A stretch of 64,000 bases of DNA from Gemmatimonadota bacterium (GTDB lineage: Bacteria > Gemmatimonadota > Gemmatimonadetes > Gemmatimonadales > Gemmatimonadaceae): assembly GCA_016712265.1 (NCBI GenBank), contig JADJRJ010000030.1:310001-374000 (forward strand), in the 5' to 3' direction. Below are positions 10,806-19,989 of the stretch, piece by piece. Below the pieces are notes generated by a model. That model saw nothing but the letters and a program-made list of their open reading frames with translations. It did not search any database and was not told where the DNA came from. Every line of letters starts with the position of its first letter. Position 1 is the first letter of the stretch. Both the position numbers and the translations under genes were made by a program.

Positions 10806-11222
10806 ATGTCGACTCCAGTCGGTGCCAAGAAGCCGAAGCCGATGAACAAGAAGAACCTGGCGCACTTCGAGAAACGCTTGCTCGAGGAGCGCCGTCGGGT
10901 CATGAAGGAACTCGGGCACTACGACGACGTCTTCGGGGCCACACCGCAGTCGGCGGATGGGGACCTCAGCGCCTACTCGTTCCACATGGCCGACCAGGGC
11001 ACCGACGCCATGGAGCGCGAGAAGGCGTTCCTGTTCGCGAGTCAGGAGGGTCGGTTCCTCTGGCACATCGACCAGGCGCTGCGCCGGCTCTACAAGTCGC
11101 CCGAGACCTTCGGCAAGTGCCACGGGTGCGGCGAAGACATCGCCTTCGAGCGACTCGACGCGCTCCCGCATGCGCGCTACTGCATCAAGTGCAAGCAGAA
11201 AGAGGAAGATGGCAAGAAGTAA
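10806..11222 (+). CDS. TraR/DksA-type C4 zinc finger protein
   Basis: A 138-residue protein with a helical N-terminal region (FEKRLLEERRRVMKELGHYD) followed by a four-cysteine zinc finger, CHGCGEDI...YCIKC, near the C terminus. This is the architecture of TraR/DksA proteins, which insert a coiled coil into the RNA polymerase secondary channel and modulate transcription during starvation. The acidic tip residues of true DksA (DxxDA) are not obvious, so it may be a related zinc protein of unknown target. I start it at ATG 10806, three bases after the ileS stop. The reading frame further upstream lies inside ileS. Its 3' end overlaps lspA by 14 bases, and lying between ileS and lspA suggests co-expression with translation and lipoprotein genes. 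Confidence 0.85.
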   Translation: MSTPVGAKKPKPMNKKNLAHFEKRLLEERRRVMKELGHYDDVFGATPQSADGDLSAYSFHMADQGTDAMEREKAFLFASQEGRFLWHIDQALRRLYKSPETFGKCHGCGEDIAFERLDALPHARYCIKCKQKEEDGKK

Positions 11223-11730
11223 GGCGGCCATCTTCGTCCCGCTGGTCGCGGTGCTCGTCGTGGCGGATCGAATCACCAAGTCCATGGCCGAGCAGGCGCT
11301 GGTGCTCTACGTCCCGCGCGAGGTGGTCGGCGACGCCTTGCGCTGGACCTTGGTCTACAACCCGGGTGCCGCGTTTGGCCTCCACCTCGGGCCGTACTCG
11401 CGTTGGATCTTCATGGCGCTCACCATCGGCGCCCTGTTCATCCTCGCCAATCTCTATCGCGAGACGCGCTCCTCGGATCGCTGGCGGACCCTCGCGGTCG
11501 CGCTCGTGTCGGCGGGGGCCCTGGGCAACCTGGTGGACCGCGTCATCTCCCCGCGCGGGGTGGTGGACTTCATCGACGTCGGCATTGGCGCCTCCCGCTG
11601 GCCGACGTTCAACGTCGCGGACATGGCCGTGTCGGTCGGCGCGGTGCTCCTCGCCCTCGTTCTCTGGGGTGAAGACAAGGCGGCGGCACGCGCCGCCGCG
11701 TTAGGCACCGGGCAGCCCGGAACCACATGA
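11209..11730 (+). CDS. lspA: Lipoprotein signal peptidase (signal peptidase II)
   Basis: LspA cleaves the signal peptide of diacylglyceryl prolipoproteins inside the membrane. The 173-residue protein has four predicted membrane segments and the two catalytic aspartates, Asp110 in GNLVDR and Asp138 in FNVADM. The ADRITK segment after the first helix and the YNPGAAFG loop are also conserved. The start ATG 11209 lies within the 3' end of the upstream zinc-finger gene, with an AGAGGA-type ribosome site immediately before it. The stop overlaps the start of rluD (ATGA). Lipoproteins likely processed by it include the products at 52944 and 54077. Confidence 0.97.
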   Translation: MARSKAAIFVPLVAVLVVADRITKSMAEQALVLYVPREVVGDALRWTLVYNPGAAFGLHLGPYSRWIFMALTIGALFILANLYRETRSSDRWRTLAVALVSAGALGNLVDRVISPRGVVDFIDVGIGASRWPTFNVADMAVSVGAVLLALVLWGEDKAAARAAALGTGQPGTT

Positions 11731-12785
11731 GCCCGGTGCCCGGGGCGGGCACGCGACACACGATCTCCGTCGAGGCGGACAGCGATGTCCGCCTCGACCT
11801 GTTGGTGGCTCGTCACCTGGATGTCTCGCGCACGCAGGCGGCGACCTGGATCGCCGAAGCACGCGTCCTCGTGAACGAGCGCCGGGAGAAAGCGGCGTAT
11901 CGTCCCCTGTCCGGGGACGTGGTGCTGGTCGAGGTCCCGGCGCCCGTCGGGCGGGAGGTTGTCCCGCAGGACCTCCCACTGGTCGTGGTCTACGAGGACG
12001 ACGAGCTACTGGTCATCGACAAGGCGGCTGGCATGGTGGTGCATCCCGCCCCGGGGCACTGGGAGGGTACGGTGGTGAATGCGCTAGCCGGACGAGGTGG
12101 CCCGCTCTCCTCCCTTGGCGGTGCGGATCGTGCGGGTCTCGTCCACCGTCTCGACAAGGACACCTCCGGCCTCCTGCTCATCGCGCGGACGGAACGCGCC
12201 CATCGGGTCCTCGGTGACGCACTCATGCGGCGCGAGATCGTGCGTCGTTATGCGGCCCTCGCATGGGGGCATGTGGATGACGATCGCATCGACGTGGACC
12301 AGCCGCTCGCCCGCGACCCACGCAACCGGCAGCGCATGGCCGTGGTGCGAACCGGGAAGTCGGCGCGAACCACCTTTGTGCGGCTCGCCCGCTACGATAG
12401 CGTCGACCTGCTCCGTGCCCACCTGCACACGGGTCGCACCCACCAGATCCGCGTGCATCTGTCGCACTTGGGGCACCCCGTGGTGGGCGACGATGTGTAC
12501 GGCGGCGGTGGCGGCCGTCGGCTGGTCAAGCTGCCGGCGGGTCGCCATTTCCTTCATGCGGCCCGTCTCCGATTCAAGCACCCGGTCACCGGGATCGAAT
12601 TGGACTTTCGGTCGCCGCTTCCGGCGGATCTCCGCCAAACCCTGGCGGCCGTCGCTCGCGACCCCGCGGTCCTGGACGCCGGTGATCCGCTCGATGACCT
12701 TGGCTTCTACGATGAGGACGAGGCCCATCCCCGGCGGAGCAGCGCCATGTCGGGGGGCACCGTCCCTGTCGACTCGGGCGCATGA
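11727..12785 (+). CDS. rluD: RluD-type 23S rRNA pseudouridine synthase
   Basis: A 352-residue RluA-family pseudouridine synthase. An S4 RNA-binding domain (about residues 15-75) precedes the catalytic domain with motif HRLDKDTSGLLL; the nucleophile is Asp143. The RTHQIRVHLSHLGHPVVGD motif is also present. In E. coli RluD makes three pseudouridines in helix 69 of 23S rRNA; the exact site specificity here is inferred from the family. A C-terminal acidic tail of about 40 residues goes beyond the usual end. It overlaps lspA upstream and cheW downstream by ATGA junctions, so the chemosensory operon appears translationally coupled to this housekeeping group. Confidence 0.9.
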   Translation: MSPVPGAGTRHTISVEADSDVRLDLLVARHLDVSRTQAATWIAEARVLVNERREKAAYRPLSGDVVLVEVPAPVGREVVPQDLPLVVVYEDDELLVIDKAAGMVVHPAPGHWEGTVVNALAGRGGPLSSLGGADRAGLVHRLDKDTSGLLLIARTERAHRVLGDALMRREIVRRYAALAWGHVDDDRIDVDQPLARDPRNRQRMAVVRTGKSARTTFVRLARYDSVDLLRAHLHTGRTHQIRVHLSHLGHPVVGDDVYGGGGGRRLVKLPAGRHFLHAARLRFKHPVTGIELDFRSPLPADLRQTLAAVARDPAVLDAGDPLDDLGFYDEDEAHPRRSSAMSGGTVPVDSGA

Positions 12786-13210
12786 CGAGTCGCCAGCTCC
12801 TCGTGGTGGCCAGCGGGGGAATCGCCTACGCCCTCGACTCGACGTGTGTGCGCGAAATCACGGCCATGCTTCCAACCACCAGGATACCGGGGGCCGGACC
12901 CGAGGTGCGGGGGCTCATCAACCTGAGGGGACAGCTCCTGCCGGTCGTTGACCTGGCCGTGCGTCTGGGAGGGGTTCCCACCTCCGCGGATGGTGGGGAA
13001 GTCGTCGTGCTCGCCGTGAACTCCCGGTTGTTCGGGCTTCTGGTGGACGAGGTGCGGGAGGTTATCGCCGTCGACGCCCCGTCTCAGGAGGCCGATGCGC
13101 TCCTGGTGCGGCAGGGTCCCGGCGGGCTCATCCGCGAGGTGGGACATTTCGGCGACGCGGTCGTCCTTGAGGTTGACGTGCGTGAACTCGCGACGCAGTC
13201 GCTCGCATAG
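12782..13210 (+). CDS. cheW: CheW coupling protein (first copy)
   Basis: A 142-residue CheW: a single SH3-like double-barrel domain that links CheA to receptors. The core signature VRGLINLRGQLLPVVDLAVRLG and the later FGLLVDEVREV strand are intact. It opens the chemosensory cluster and is coupled to rluD by ATGA. A gap of 39 bases separates it from cheY. Of the three CheW-like proteins in the cluster, this one and the copy at 26118 look canonical. Confidence 0.93.
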   Translation: MTSRQLLVVASGGIAYALDSTCVREITAMLPTTRIPGAGPEVRGLINLRGQLLPVVDLAVRLGGVPTSADGGEVVVLAVNSRLFGLLVDEVREVIAVDAPSQEADALLVRQGPGGLIREVGHFGDAVVLEVDVRELATQSLA

Positions 13211-13249
13211 GGCAGGGCGTCGTCGCGGTCGCCGTCGGGGGGACCGACC

Positions 13250-13612
13250 GTGAGCCACTCAGTACTGATTTGTGACGACGCAATCTTCATGCGGACCATG
13301 CTGGGCGACATCCTGTCGCAAGCAGGGTTCGAGATCGTCGGCGAGGCGGAAACCGGCGCGCAGGCTGTCCAGCGATACGAGGAACTCAAGCCGGACCTCG
13401 TGACGATGGACATCGTGATGCCGGACATGGGGGGAATCGACGCCGTGCGCGCGATCACCCAGCGCGACCCGGCCGCCCGCGTCCTGATGTGCAGCGCCAT
13501 GGGCCAGCAGGCGCTGGTCGTCGAGGCGATCCAGGCGGGCGCGCGCGACTTTGTCGTGAAGCCGTTCCAGCCGAGTCGGGTGCTCGAAGCGGTCCAGCGC
13601 GTCCTGGGTTAA
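13250..13612 (+). CDS. cheY: CheY-type single-domain response regulator
   Basis: A 120-residue receiver domain without an output domain. The acidic pair is CDD (Asp9/Asp10), the phosphoacceptor is Asp54 in VTMDIVMPD, the switch residue lies in SAMGQQ, and the conserved lysine is in VVKPF. The start is GTG 13250, preceded by a GGGGGG ribosome site about seven bases upstream. It lies 14 bases before cheA, its presumed kinase, and the phosphatase CheC is encoded just beyond. The output target is not known; in clusters with MglA the CheY protein often feeds polarity or pilus control rather than flagella. Confidence 0.93.
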   Translation: MSHSVLICDDAIFMRTMLGDILSQAGFEIVGEAETGAQAVQRYEELKPDLVTMDIVMPDMGGIDAVRAITQRDPAARVLMCSAMGQQALVVEAIQAGARDFVVKPFQPSRVLEAVQRVLG

Positions 13613-13626
13613 GCGGGTACGCCATC

Positions 13627-15489
13627 GTGTCGCGGTATCGCGACCTGTTCGTCTCCGAGAGCCGTGATCACCTGACGGCGATCGAGCACGCGTTGGTGCG
13701 GCTCGAGGCTGACGCCGAGCAGCAGGACCAGGTGGATGCGCTGTTTCGCTCCGTCCATACCATCAAGGGGATGGCGGGCGCCATGGGATATGCCCCGGTC
13801 GCGGAGCTCAGCCATGCGATCGAGAGCCGTCTCGAGTCGGTCCGGGCTGGTGCGAGCGGCATGGACCGGGAGACGCTCGACCTCCTTTTTGAGGGCGCCG
13901 ACGCGCTGGAGCAACTCGTCGCGGCAGCGACGGAGGGCGGCAGTGCGCTGGACACGTCCGCGCTGCTGGGTCGCCTCGGTCGGGCCGGAACACCGGCGGC
14001 GGCGTCGCCCGCACTGCGTCGCGCGGCGCGTGCCGGTGCCCGCGATGTGACCTGGACGTATGAGCCGGGGACGCCGCTCCCGGGTGCGCGGACGACGCTG
14101 GTCACGCGCCGCCTGGCGACGTTAGGCGCCGTCGTCGATGTGGTGCCACCGGCTGAGGTGATGGCCTCGGAGGCATTCGACGGTCGGGTGGTGGCCCAGC
14201 TGGTCTCGGTGGAGGATGCCGAGACGATTGTCGCTGCCGTGCGCGCATGCGGGTTCATCGCGCAGGTGGAGGTGGGCGCGCTTCATGCGCCGGATGCCCC
14301 ACCCGCCGAGGCAGCGTGGCAGGAGGGGCAGCTCACGGCCCCGCTGCAATCGTATGTGCGCATCGAGGCCCGACGCCTCGACCAGCTCATGAACCTTGCC
14401 GGCGAACTCGTGACGTTGCGTGGGCGGTTGCACGTCACGGCGTCCCGCGTGGGCAACTCGCAGTTGGACGCCGTGGTCGACGACGTGCATCACCTCGTGG
14501 GCGAGCTGCAGGACGCGGTGCTCGGCACGCGATTGGTCCCGGTCTGGCAGGTGTTCGACCGGTTTCCCCGCGTGGTGCGGGATGCGGCGCGGACGGTCGG
14601 CAAGGAGGCGACCCTGGTCATCGAGGGTCGGGAGATCGAGCTGGATCGCGCGCTACTCGAACAAGTGGCGGATCCCCTCGTGCACCTCCTGCGCAACGCG
14701 GTGGACCATGGCCTGGAAGACCCCGCAGCGCGTCTCGCGGCCGGCAAGCCGCGCGTAGGGCGCGTGACGCTGCAGGCGCGGCGCGAGCGCACGGCCGTGG
14801 TGATCACGGTGGTGGATGATGGACGAGGCGTGGATCGGGCGCGTCTGCTGGAGCGTGCGCGGACCATGGGCTGGGTCTCCGCCGATGAGGAGGAGCTCGC
14901 CGACCGTGACCTGTTGCGCATCATCGCGCGACCGGGCGTCTCCACCGCCGGGCGGGTCACCGAAGTTTCGGGTCGCGGGGTCGGGGTGGACGCCGTAGTG
15001 TCCCGCATTCGGGCGCTGGGGGGAACCGTCGAATTTTCCACGGTGGAGGGACGGGGCACGGTGTTTGAGCTACGCCTGCCGCTCAGCCTGGCGATCGTTC
15101 CGGCCATTATCGCCTCGTGTGGTGAGGAATCGTACGCGCTGCCGTTGACCCACATCACGGAGACGGTGCAGCGCACGGCCGGCGTGGTTCGCCGGGTGCG
15201 TGGGCGCCCGGTGTTCGTGCGACGGGACCGCGTGCTCCCCCTCTGGTCGCTGCGCGAACTGGTGGGGGCCCCCGGGCGGGACCCGGAGGGGTCGCAAGTC
15301 GTCATTGTCGAGGCGGCGGAGCGGGCCGGGGCGGTCCTGGTCGACCGACTCTCCGGCCAACAGGACCTGGTCGTCAAGTCGTTCGATGCCGTGCGGGGCA
15401 TGTCGACGGCCATCAGCGGTGCGGCGGTGTTGGCCGATGGTTCGACGGCGCTGATCGTGGATGCGGGTGGACTCCTACAAGGACAATGA
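13627..15489 (+). CDS. cheA: Chemosensory histidine kinase CheA
   Basis: A 620-residue CheA with all five classical domains. P1 Hpt has phosphorylatable His44 in FRSVHTIKGMAG. A P2-like segment spans about 140-225. The P3 dimerisation helices begin at YVRIEARRLDQLMNLAGEL. P4 is the ATPase, with the N box LLRNAVDHGLED, the DDGRGVD box and GRGVGVDAV. P5 is the CheW-like regulatory domain at the C terminus. It phosphorylates CheY and CheB. The GTG at 13627 is the only sensible start; the frame upstream of it runs inside cheY. It is coupled to cheC by ATGA. No receptor gene is present nearby, so its signal input must come from elsewhere. Confidence 0.97.
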   Translation: MSRYRDLFVSESRDHLTAIEHALVRLEADAEQQDQVDALFRSVHTIKGMAGAMGYAPVAELSHAIESRLESVRAGASGMDRETLDLLFEGADALEQLVAAATEGGSALDTSALLGRLGRAGTPAAASPALRRAARAGARDVTWTYEPGTPLPGARTTLVTRRLATLGAVVDVVPPAEVMASEAFDGRVVAQLVSVEDAETIVAAVRACGFIAQVEVGALHAPDAPPAEAAWQEGQLTAPLQSYVRIEARRLDQLMNLAGELVTLRGRLHVTASRVGNSQLDAVVDDVHHLVGELQDAVLGTRLVPVWQVFDRFPRVVRDAARTVGKEATLVIEGREIELDRALLEQVADPLVHLLRNAVDHGLEDPAARLAAGKPRVGRVTLQARRERTAVVITVVDDGRGVDRARLLERARTMGWVSADEEELADRDLLRIIARPGVSTAGRVTEVSGRGVGVDAVVSRIRALGGTVEFSTVEGRGTVFELRLPLSLAIVPAIIASCGEESYALPLTHITETVQRTAGVVRRVRGRPVFVRRDRVLPLWSLRELVGAPGRDPEGSQVVIVEAAERAGAVLVDRLSGQQDLVVKSFDAVRGMSTAISGAAVLADGSTALIVDAGGLLQGQ

Positions 15490-16109
15490 TGCAAGAGCTC
15501 CTCAGCCTTCGACCCGTGCAGCTCGATGCACTGCGAGAAGTGGCCAACATCGGGGCCGGCCACGCCGCGACGGCGCTGTCCCAGATGACGGGACAGACGA
15601 TCATGATCTCCGTCCCGACCATCAACATCGCCGCGCTGGACGAGATCCCGACGCACGTGGGTGACCCCGTGGAGCCCGTCGCGGCCGTCCTCATGGAGAT
15701 GAAGGGCGACCTGCAGGGCCGAACGCTCCTCGTCTTTCCGCGACCGACCGCTGTTCGGTTGGCCGGGCTCATGCTCAAACGCCCGGGGTCGACCGGCGAC
15801 ACCCTCAGCGCGCTCGAGGAATCGGCGATCAAGGAAGCCGGCAACATCCTGAGCGCGGCGTACATGAACGCCCTCAGTGAGTTCATGGGGATCACCCTCC
15901 TGCCATCGCCACCGTCGCTCGCGATCGACATGGCGCAGGCGGTGCTCACGACCGCCTACCTGCAGTTTGGGGCGGACAAGGACATGGTCTTCTGCGTCGA
16001 GACTGAGTTCGTCATGCACGATGCGGGAGAGCGCCTGCGCGGCTTCTTCCTCCTCCTGCCGGAACTCGCCTCGTTGCGCGCGATCCTTCGCGCCGTCCGC
16101 CTGGACTGA
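15486..16109 (+). CDS. cheC: CheC-family CheY-P phosphatase
   Basis: A 207-residue CheC with both pseudo-symmetric active-site helices: LREVANIGAGHAATAL near the N terminus and LEESAIKEAGNILSAAYMNAL in the middle. Each has the ExxN pair that positions water for CheY-P hydrolysis. CheC normally acts with CheD, which is encoded 8 kb further on in the same cluster. The start overlaps the cheA stop (ATGA) and there are only eight bases to the following TPR gene. Two intact motifs argue for an active phosphatase rather than a CheX- or FliY-type variant. Confidence 0.93.
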   Translation: MMQELLSLRPVQLDALREVANIGAGHAATALSQMTGQTIMISVPTINIAALDEIPTHVGDPVEPVAAVLMEMKGDLQGRTLLVFPRPTAVRLAGLMLKRPGSTGDTLSALEESAIKEAGNILSAAYMNALSEFMGITLLPSPPSLAIDMAQAVLTTAYLQFGADKDMVFCVETEFVMHDAGERLRGFFLLLPELASLRAILRAVRLD

Positions 16110-16117
16110 GGGCGGCG

Positions 16118-18817
16118 GTGATCGCGAGCACGTCCACGCCGTCGGACCGCGATCTGGCGATCCTCCGCTCGTTCGCGGACCGGATCGACGCGTATGACGC
16201 TGGCGCCGCGAACAACCTCGGGGTCCTGTACTTCACGCGTGGGCTGGTGGACGAATCGGTGGCCATGTTCACCCGCGCCCTGGAACTGGACCCGCGCATG
16301 ACCGTGGCGCAACGCAACCTCGAGATCGTGTACTTCACCAGCGGATATTACGATCGCCGGGTGCAGGAGTTGTCGGCGCGGCTCGAGGCAGCGCCAGACG
16401 ATCGGTACGCGCGCTGGGAATTCGGTCGGACCTGCCTGTTGCTCGGTGATGTCGGACGTGCGCTCGATGCCTTTGGCACCTTGCTCCGCGAGACACCGGA
16501 CGACATCCAGGTCATCCGACAGGTGGCCACCGCCGAGCTCAAGAGCGGGGACCTGGAAGCGGCCGAGCGGTGGCTGGTGCACGCGCTCGAACTGGCCCCC
16601 GACAATCCGGCCGCGCTCCTGCAACGCGGTGAGGTGGCCTATCACCGCGGTCTCAACGAGGTCGCCCGTCAGTCGCTGGAACGCTGTGTGGCGCTTGCGG
16701 CGGACGACGCGGATGCCTGGTACTTGCTCGGCTTTGTCCGCGGCGACCTCGGCGATCACGAGGGGGCGATGGCGGCACGCCAGCGCGCCATGCGACTCAA
16801 TCCGTCGTTAGGTCGTGCGCGGGCGAACCTGTCGCTCGAACGCTTTGACGCGCGCTCCTGGGAGCGGGCGGCCGAGGTGAAGGCCGCGCGCGGGTTGGGT
16901 ACCCCCCCGGGCGGAACGCCGATGCCGCACTACCACCTTGCCCTCGCGTTTCGGCAGAAGGGATACCTGGCCGAAGCCGACCGGGAGTATCGCCTGGCCC
17001 TGGAGGGTGGCGAGGATCGCGACGTCGTCCTGCCGGCGATGGCCGAGTTGGCCTTGCTTCGCGGTGAGATGCACGACGCGGTTGGGCTGTACGACGAGTT
17101 GCTCGCGGCGGCTCCAGGTCGCGCCCGCTACTGGAACGAGCGCGGCGTGGCGTTGCATCACTTGGGGCGATACCCGGAGGCACTGGACTCGTATCGGCGT
17201 GCCGTGGACGCCGACCCGGCCGCGCTCTCCGCCCGCAACAACCTCGCGGTCGCTGCCTTTCACGCCGGCGACCCCACCGCAGCGGCAGCCACCCTCGGGC
17301 AGGTGCTCGTCGCAGAACCTGGAAACGCCCGCGCCCGCCTGAATGCCGCGCTCATCTGCGTGCGGCAGGACCAACCGGCGGCCGCGCTGACCAACTATCG
17401 GGTGCTGATTGAACAGGCGGGGGAGCACCCGGTCGCATGGAATGGGGTGGGGCTCGTCCTCACCCGGCTCAAGCGGTACGCGCAGGCCCGCGACGCATTC
17501 TCGCGAGCCATCGAGGCGCGCGAGGCGTATGCCGAGGCACACTACAACCTCGGCTTCGCGTTGTCCCAGTTGGGCGAGCACGACGCCGCCCTGCGGGCCA
17601 CACATCGTGCCATGGCGATCGACAGCTTCTACACCCCGCAAGGGTTCGAGCTTGCCGTGGACTTCGCGCATGAGACGCCACTTTTCCACGTGGCACCTGA
17701 AGTCGCCGCGGTGGAGCGGGGCGTCACCGGTTTCGCATTCACTCCCGACGACCTCGACGAGCCGTTTGCCGAACTGGCCAACGGCCCGGCGTCACCCGGC
17801 GGTGCGGAGGACTTGTTGGCCACGGCGCGTGAGGCGCTGGGGCGTCGCGACTTTTCGGCGGCACACGCCACCCTTCGCGAGGCGATCGCCGCGCACGGCT
17901 CACGCCCGGACGCCCTCGTGCTCCAGGGTGAGGCGTTCCTCGGACAGGGAATGGCAGGAGAGGCGGTCGAGCGTTTTCGCGCCGCGCAGGCCGCTGCGCC
18001 GGGCCACAGCGAGGCCATGGCCGGCGAACTGCGCGCCCTGGTTGTGGCGCACCGCGAACAGGATGCGGTCGCGCTCGTTGCGCTGCTGGGTGCGCGCGAG
18101 GACCTGGACGCCGCGACCCTGACCGCGGTGGCCACCGTGCATGCTGCCCAGGGCCGAAGCGATGAGGCACGGGCGGCCCTTGCGCGCGCCTGGACGCGGG
18201 CGCCCGGCGATCCGGTCATCCTGCGGTCGATCGCGCACATTGCCGCCGCGCTCGGCGACGCCTCGTCTGCCATTGAGGCCTTGGGCGCCGCGCAGGCGAC
18301 CGGTCTGGCCCCGGTGGATGTGAGCGTCGACCTTGCACAGCTCCTGGACGCCACCGGCCGTCGCGCGGAGGCCGAGGACACGTTAGGCGAGGCGTGCCAG
18401 CGCGAGCCGGGACATGTAGGGGCGACGTTGGCCCTTGCGCGCCTTCGGCGTGACGACGGACGGGCCGAGGCGACGATTCCTACCCTCGCCGACGTCCTGC
18501 TCTCGAGCCCGTGGCAACTGGACGTGCTGGCATCGCTCGCGGAATCGCTCACGGTGTGCGAGCGTCGGGTTGATGCGCGCATCGCGGTGGATCGCGTGCT
18601 CCGCTTTGATCCCGACCATGCCGTCGCCCTGTACCTCGATGGCGTCCTGCGTGTCGCCACGTTCGACTTTGCCGGCGCCATCGCGCAGTGGGACCGCCTG
18701 CTCGCTGCAGAGCCGTCCAGTCCGTACGCCCGGCGCGCGGAGCAGTCGAGGGCGATTGCCGTGCAGCGCCGTGCCCGGCTCGTCGGTGAGGCGATGAGCC
18801 TCGCGGGGAGGGGCTGA
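16118..18817 (+). CDS. Large TPR-repeat scaffold protein of the chemosensory cluster
   Basis: An 899-residue soluble protein made almost entirely of tetratricopeptide repeats. Typical units are GAANNLGVLYFTRGLVDESVAM and YAEAHYNLGFALSQLGEHDAA. No signal peptide or membrane segment is visible, so it is probably cytoplasmic. The start is taken as GTG 16118; a later start would remove only a few residues. It overlaps the next gene by TGATG. In Myxococcus the TPR protein SgmX links MglA-GTP to type IV pilus assembly. A TPR protein two genes before mglA could have a similar role, but there is no sequence proof of that. It has no catalytic motif that I can recognise. Confidence 0.85.
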   Translation: MIASTSTPSDRDLAILRSFADRIDAYDAGAANNLGVLYFTRGLVDESVAMFTRALELDPRMTVAQRNLEIVYFTSGYYDRRVQELSARLEAAPDDRYARWEFGRTCLLLGDVGRALDAFGTLLRETPDDIQVIRQVATAELKSGDLEAAERWLVHALELAPDNPAALLQRGEVAYHRGLNEVARQSLERCVALAADDADAWYLLGFVRGDLGDHEGAMAARQRAMRLNPSLGRARANLSLERFDARSWERAAEVKAARGLGTPPGGTPMPHYHLALAFRQKGYLAEADREYRLALEGGEDRDVVLPAMAELALLRGEMHDAVGLYDELLAAAPGRARYWNERGVALHHLGRYPEALDSYRRAVDADPAALSARNNLAVAAFHAGDPTAAAATLGQVLVAEPGNARARLNAALICVRQDQPAAALTNYRVLIEQAGEHPVAWNGVGLVLTRLKRYAQARDAFSRAIEAREAYAEAHYNLGFALSQLGEHDAALRATHRAMAIDSFYTPQGFELAVDFAHETPLFHVAPEVAAVERGVTGFAFTPDDLDEPFAELANGPASPGGAEDLLATAREALGRRDFSAAHATLREAIAAHGSRPDALVLQGEAFLGQGMAGEAVERFRAAQAAAPGHSEAMAGELRALVVAHREQDAVALVALLGAREDLDAATLTAVATVHAAQGRSDEARAALARAWTRAPGDPVILRSIAHIAAALGDASSAIEALGAAQATGLAPVDVSVDLAQLLDATGRRAEAEDTLGEACQREPGHVGATLALARLRRDDGRAEATIPTLADVLLSSPWQLDVLASLAESLTVCERRVDARIAVDRVLRFDPDHAVALYLDGVLRVATFDFAGAIAQWDRLLAAEPSSPYARRAEQSRAIAVQRRARLVGEAMSLAGRG

Positions 18818-19962
18818 TGGCGATCGAGGGCCCGCTGCGCGAACTCGGCATCCACGATGTATTCCAGTTGCTCGACTTGAGTCGAAAGACCGGATGCCTG
18901 CGCGTGTCATCCGCCCTGCGGGACAACGAGGGCCAGGTGCACTTCCGCCGCGGCCGCGTGGTCGCCGCGACCATCCGGAGCAACCCCCACCTCCTGGGGA
19001 CCGTCCTCCTGCGCGATGGACGCATCACGGAAGCAGAGCTGGCGGCGGCTCGTGCGACCCAGGACGCCGTGCAGCCACACCGGCGACTCGGGGAAATCCT
19101 CGTGGAGCAGGGCGTGCTGACGAGTCGTGAGCTGGACCGCTACATCCGCCGGCAGGTCGAGACCGTCACCTTCGAGCTGTTGTCATGGCAGGAAGGGTTC
19201 TTCTCCTTCACGGATGCCGACGACGAGGACCACGTGGCCGATGGGGTCACGGCGCTCGCCGTGGAATCGCTGCTCATGGAAGGTGCGCGGCGTCTCGATG
19301 AGTGGACGCAGATCCAGCAGCGCATCCCGCACCTCGGCTTGCTCCCGGTGTTGGCCGACCTGGCGCCGGATGGCACCGCGTCACCGTTGGACCTGCAGCC
19401 CTCCGAATGGGAGGTGCTCGCCGCCATGGACGGCGAGCGCGACTTGCGGCAGGTCGCCACGGCGCTGCACCGCAGCGAGTTTGATGTGGCCCGTACGGCA
19501 TTTGGTCTCGTCACGACGGGGGTAATCGTCGTGCGCGAGCCCCGCCGCTCGTTGACGCCCCCTGGCGCGCAGTCCCAACTCGCCATTGTGCTGGGTGACG
19601 CTCGAGAGGCCCTCCAGAGCGAGGACTACGAACAGGCGATCTCCCACGCCGTCACGGCGGTGGCCCTGGTTCCGGAAGACCCCGAGGCACGGTTCCTCTT
19701 GGCTCGGGCGCTCCTGCGCACGGGACGCGAAGTGGAGGGAGAGGAACAGCTGCGTCTCGCCCATCGCGCCGCCCCACAGCATGCCGGCGTCATGATGGAA
19801 CTGGCTCGGCTCGGCATGCGGCGGGGGGAGATCGGCCAAGCCATCGCCTGGTGGAAACGGGTCATCGCGGCGGCACCAGGGACGCGCGTTGCCGAGCAGG
19901 CTCGCGACGCCGTGGCGCACGCAGAGCAGCTGGCCGCGATGCTGGAGGCCGTGGATGCGTAG
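18817..19962 (+). CDS. DUF4388 protein with C-terminal TPRs (copy 1)
   Basis: A 381-residue protein whose N terminus (MAIEGPLRELGIHDVFQLL) is a DUF4388 domain, related to the N-terminal domain of cyanobacterial PatA. Next come two LGxxLxxxGxxTxxEL helical repeats (LLGTVLLRDGRITEAEL; LGEILVEQGVLTSREL), like those at the N terminus of type II secretion and type IV pilus ATPases. A winged-helix-like segment and a few TPRs follow at the C terminus. The protein is soluble. It is translationally coupled to the upstream TPR gene. A paralogue with the same architecture lies at 22385, on the other side of mglA and the DnaA-like gene. The function is unknown; a polarity or pilus adaptor is a guess from context. 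Confidence 0.85.
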   Translation: MAIEGPLRELGIHDVFQLLDLSRKTGCLRVSSALRDNEGQVHFRRGRVVAATIRSNPHLLGTVLLRDGRITEAELAAARATQDAVQPHRRLGEILVEQGVLTSRELDRYIRRQVETVTFELLSWQEGFFSFTDADDEDHVADGVTALAVESLLMEGARRLDEWTQIQQRIPHLGLLPVLADLAPDGTASPLDLQPSEWEVLAAMDGERDLRQVATALHRSEFDVARTAFGLVTTGVIVVREPRRSLTPPGAQSQLAIVLGDAREALQSEDYEQAISHAVTAVALVPEDPEARFLLARALLRTGREVEGEEQLRLAHRAAPQHAGVMMELARLGMRRGEIGQAIAWWKRVIAAAPGTRVAEQARDAVAHAEQLAAMLEAVDA

Positions 19963-19989
19963 CGCGTCGGCGATGGCCGGGAGGGCCCC

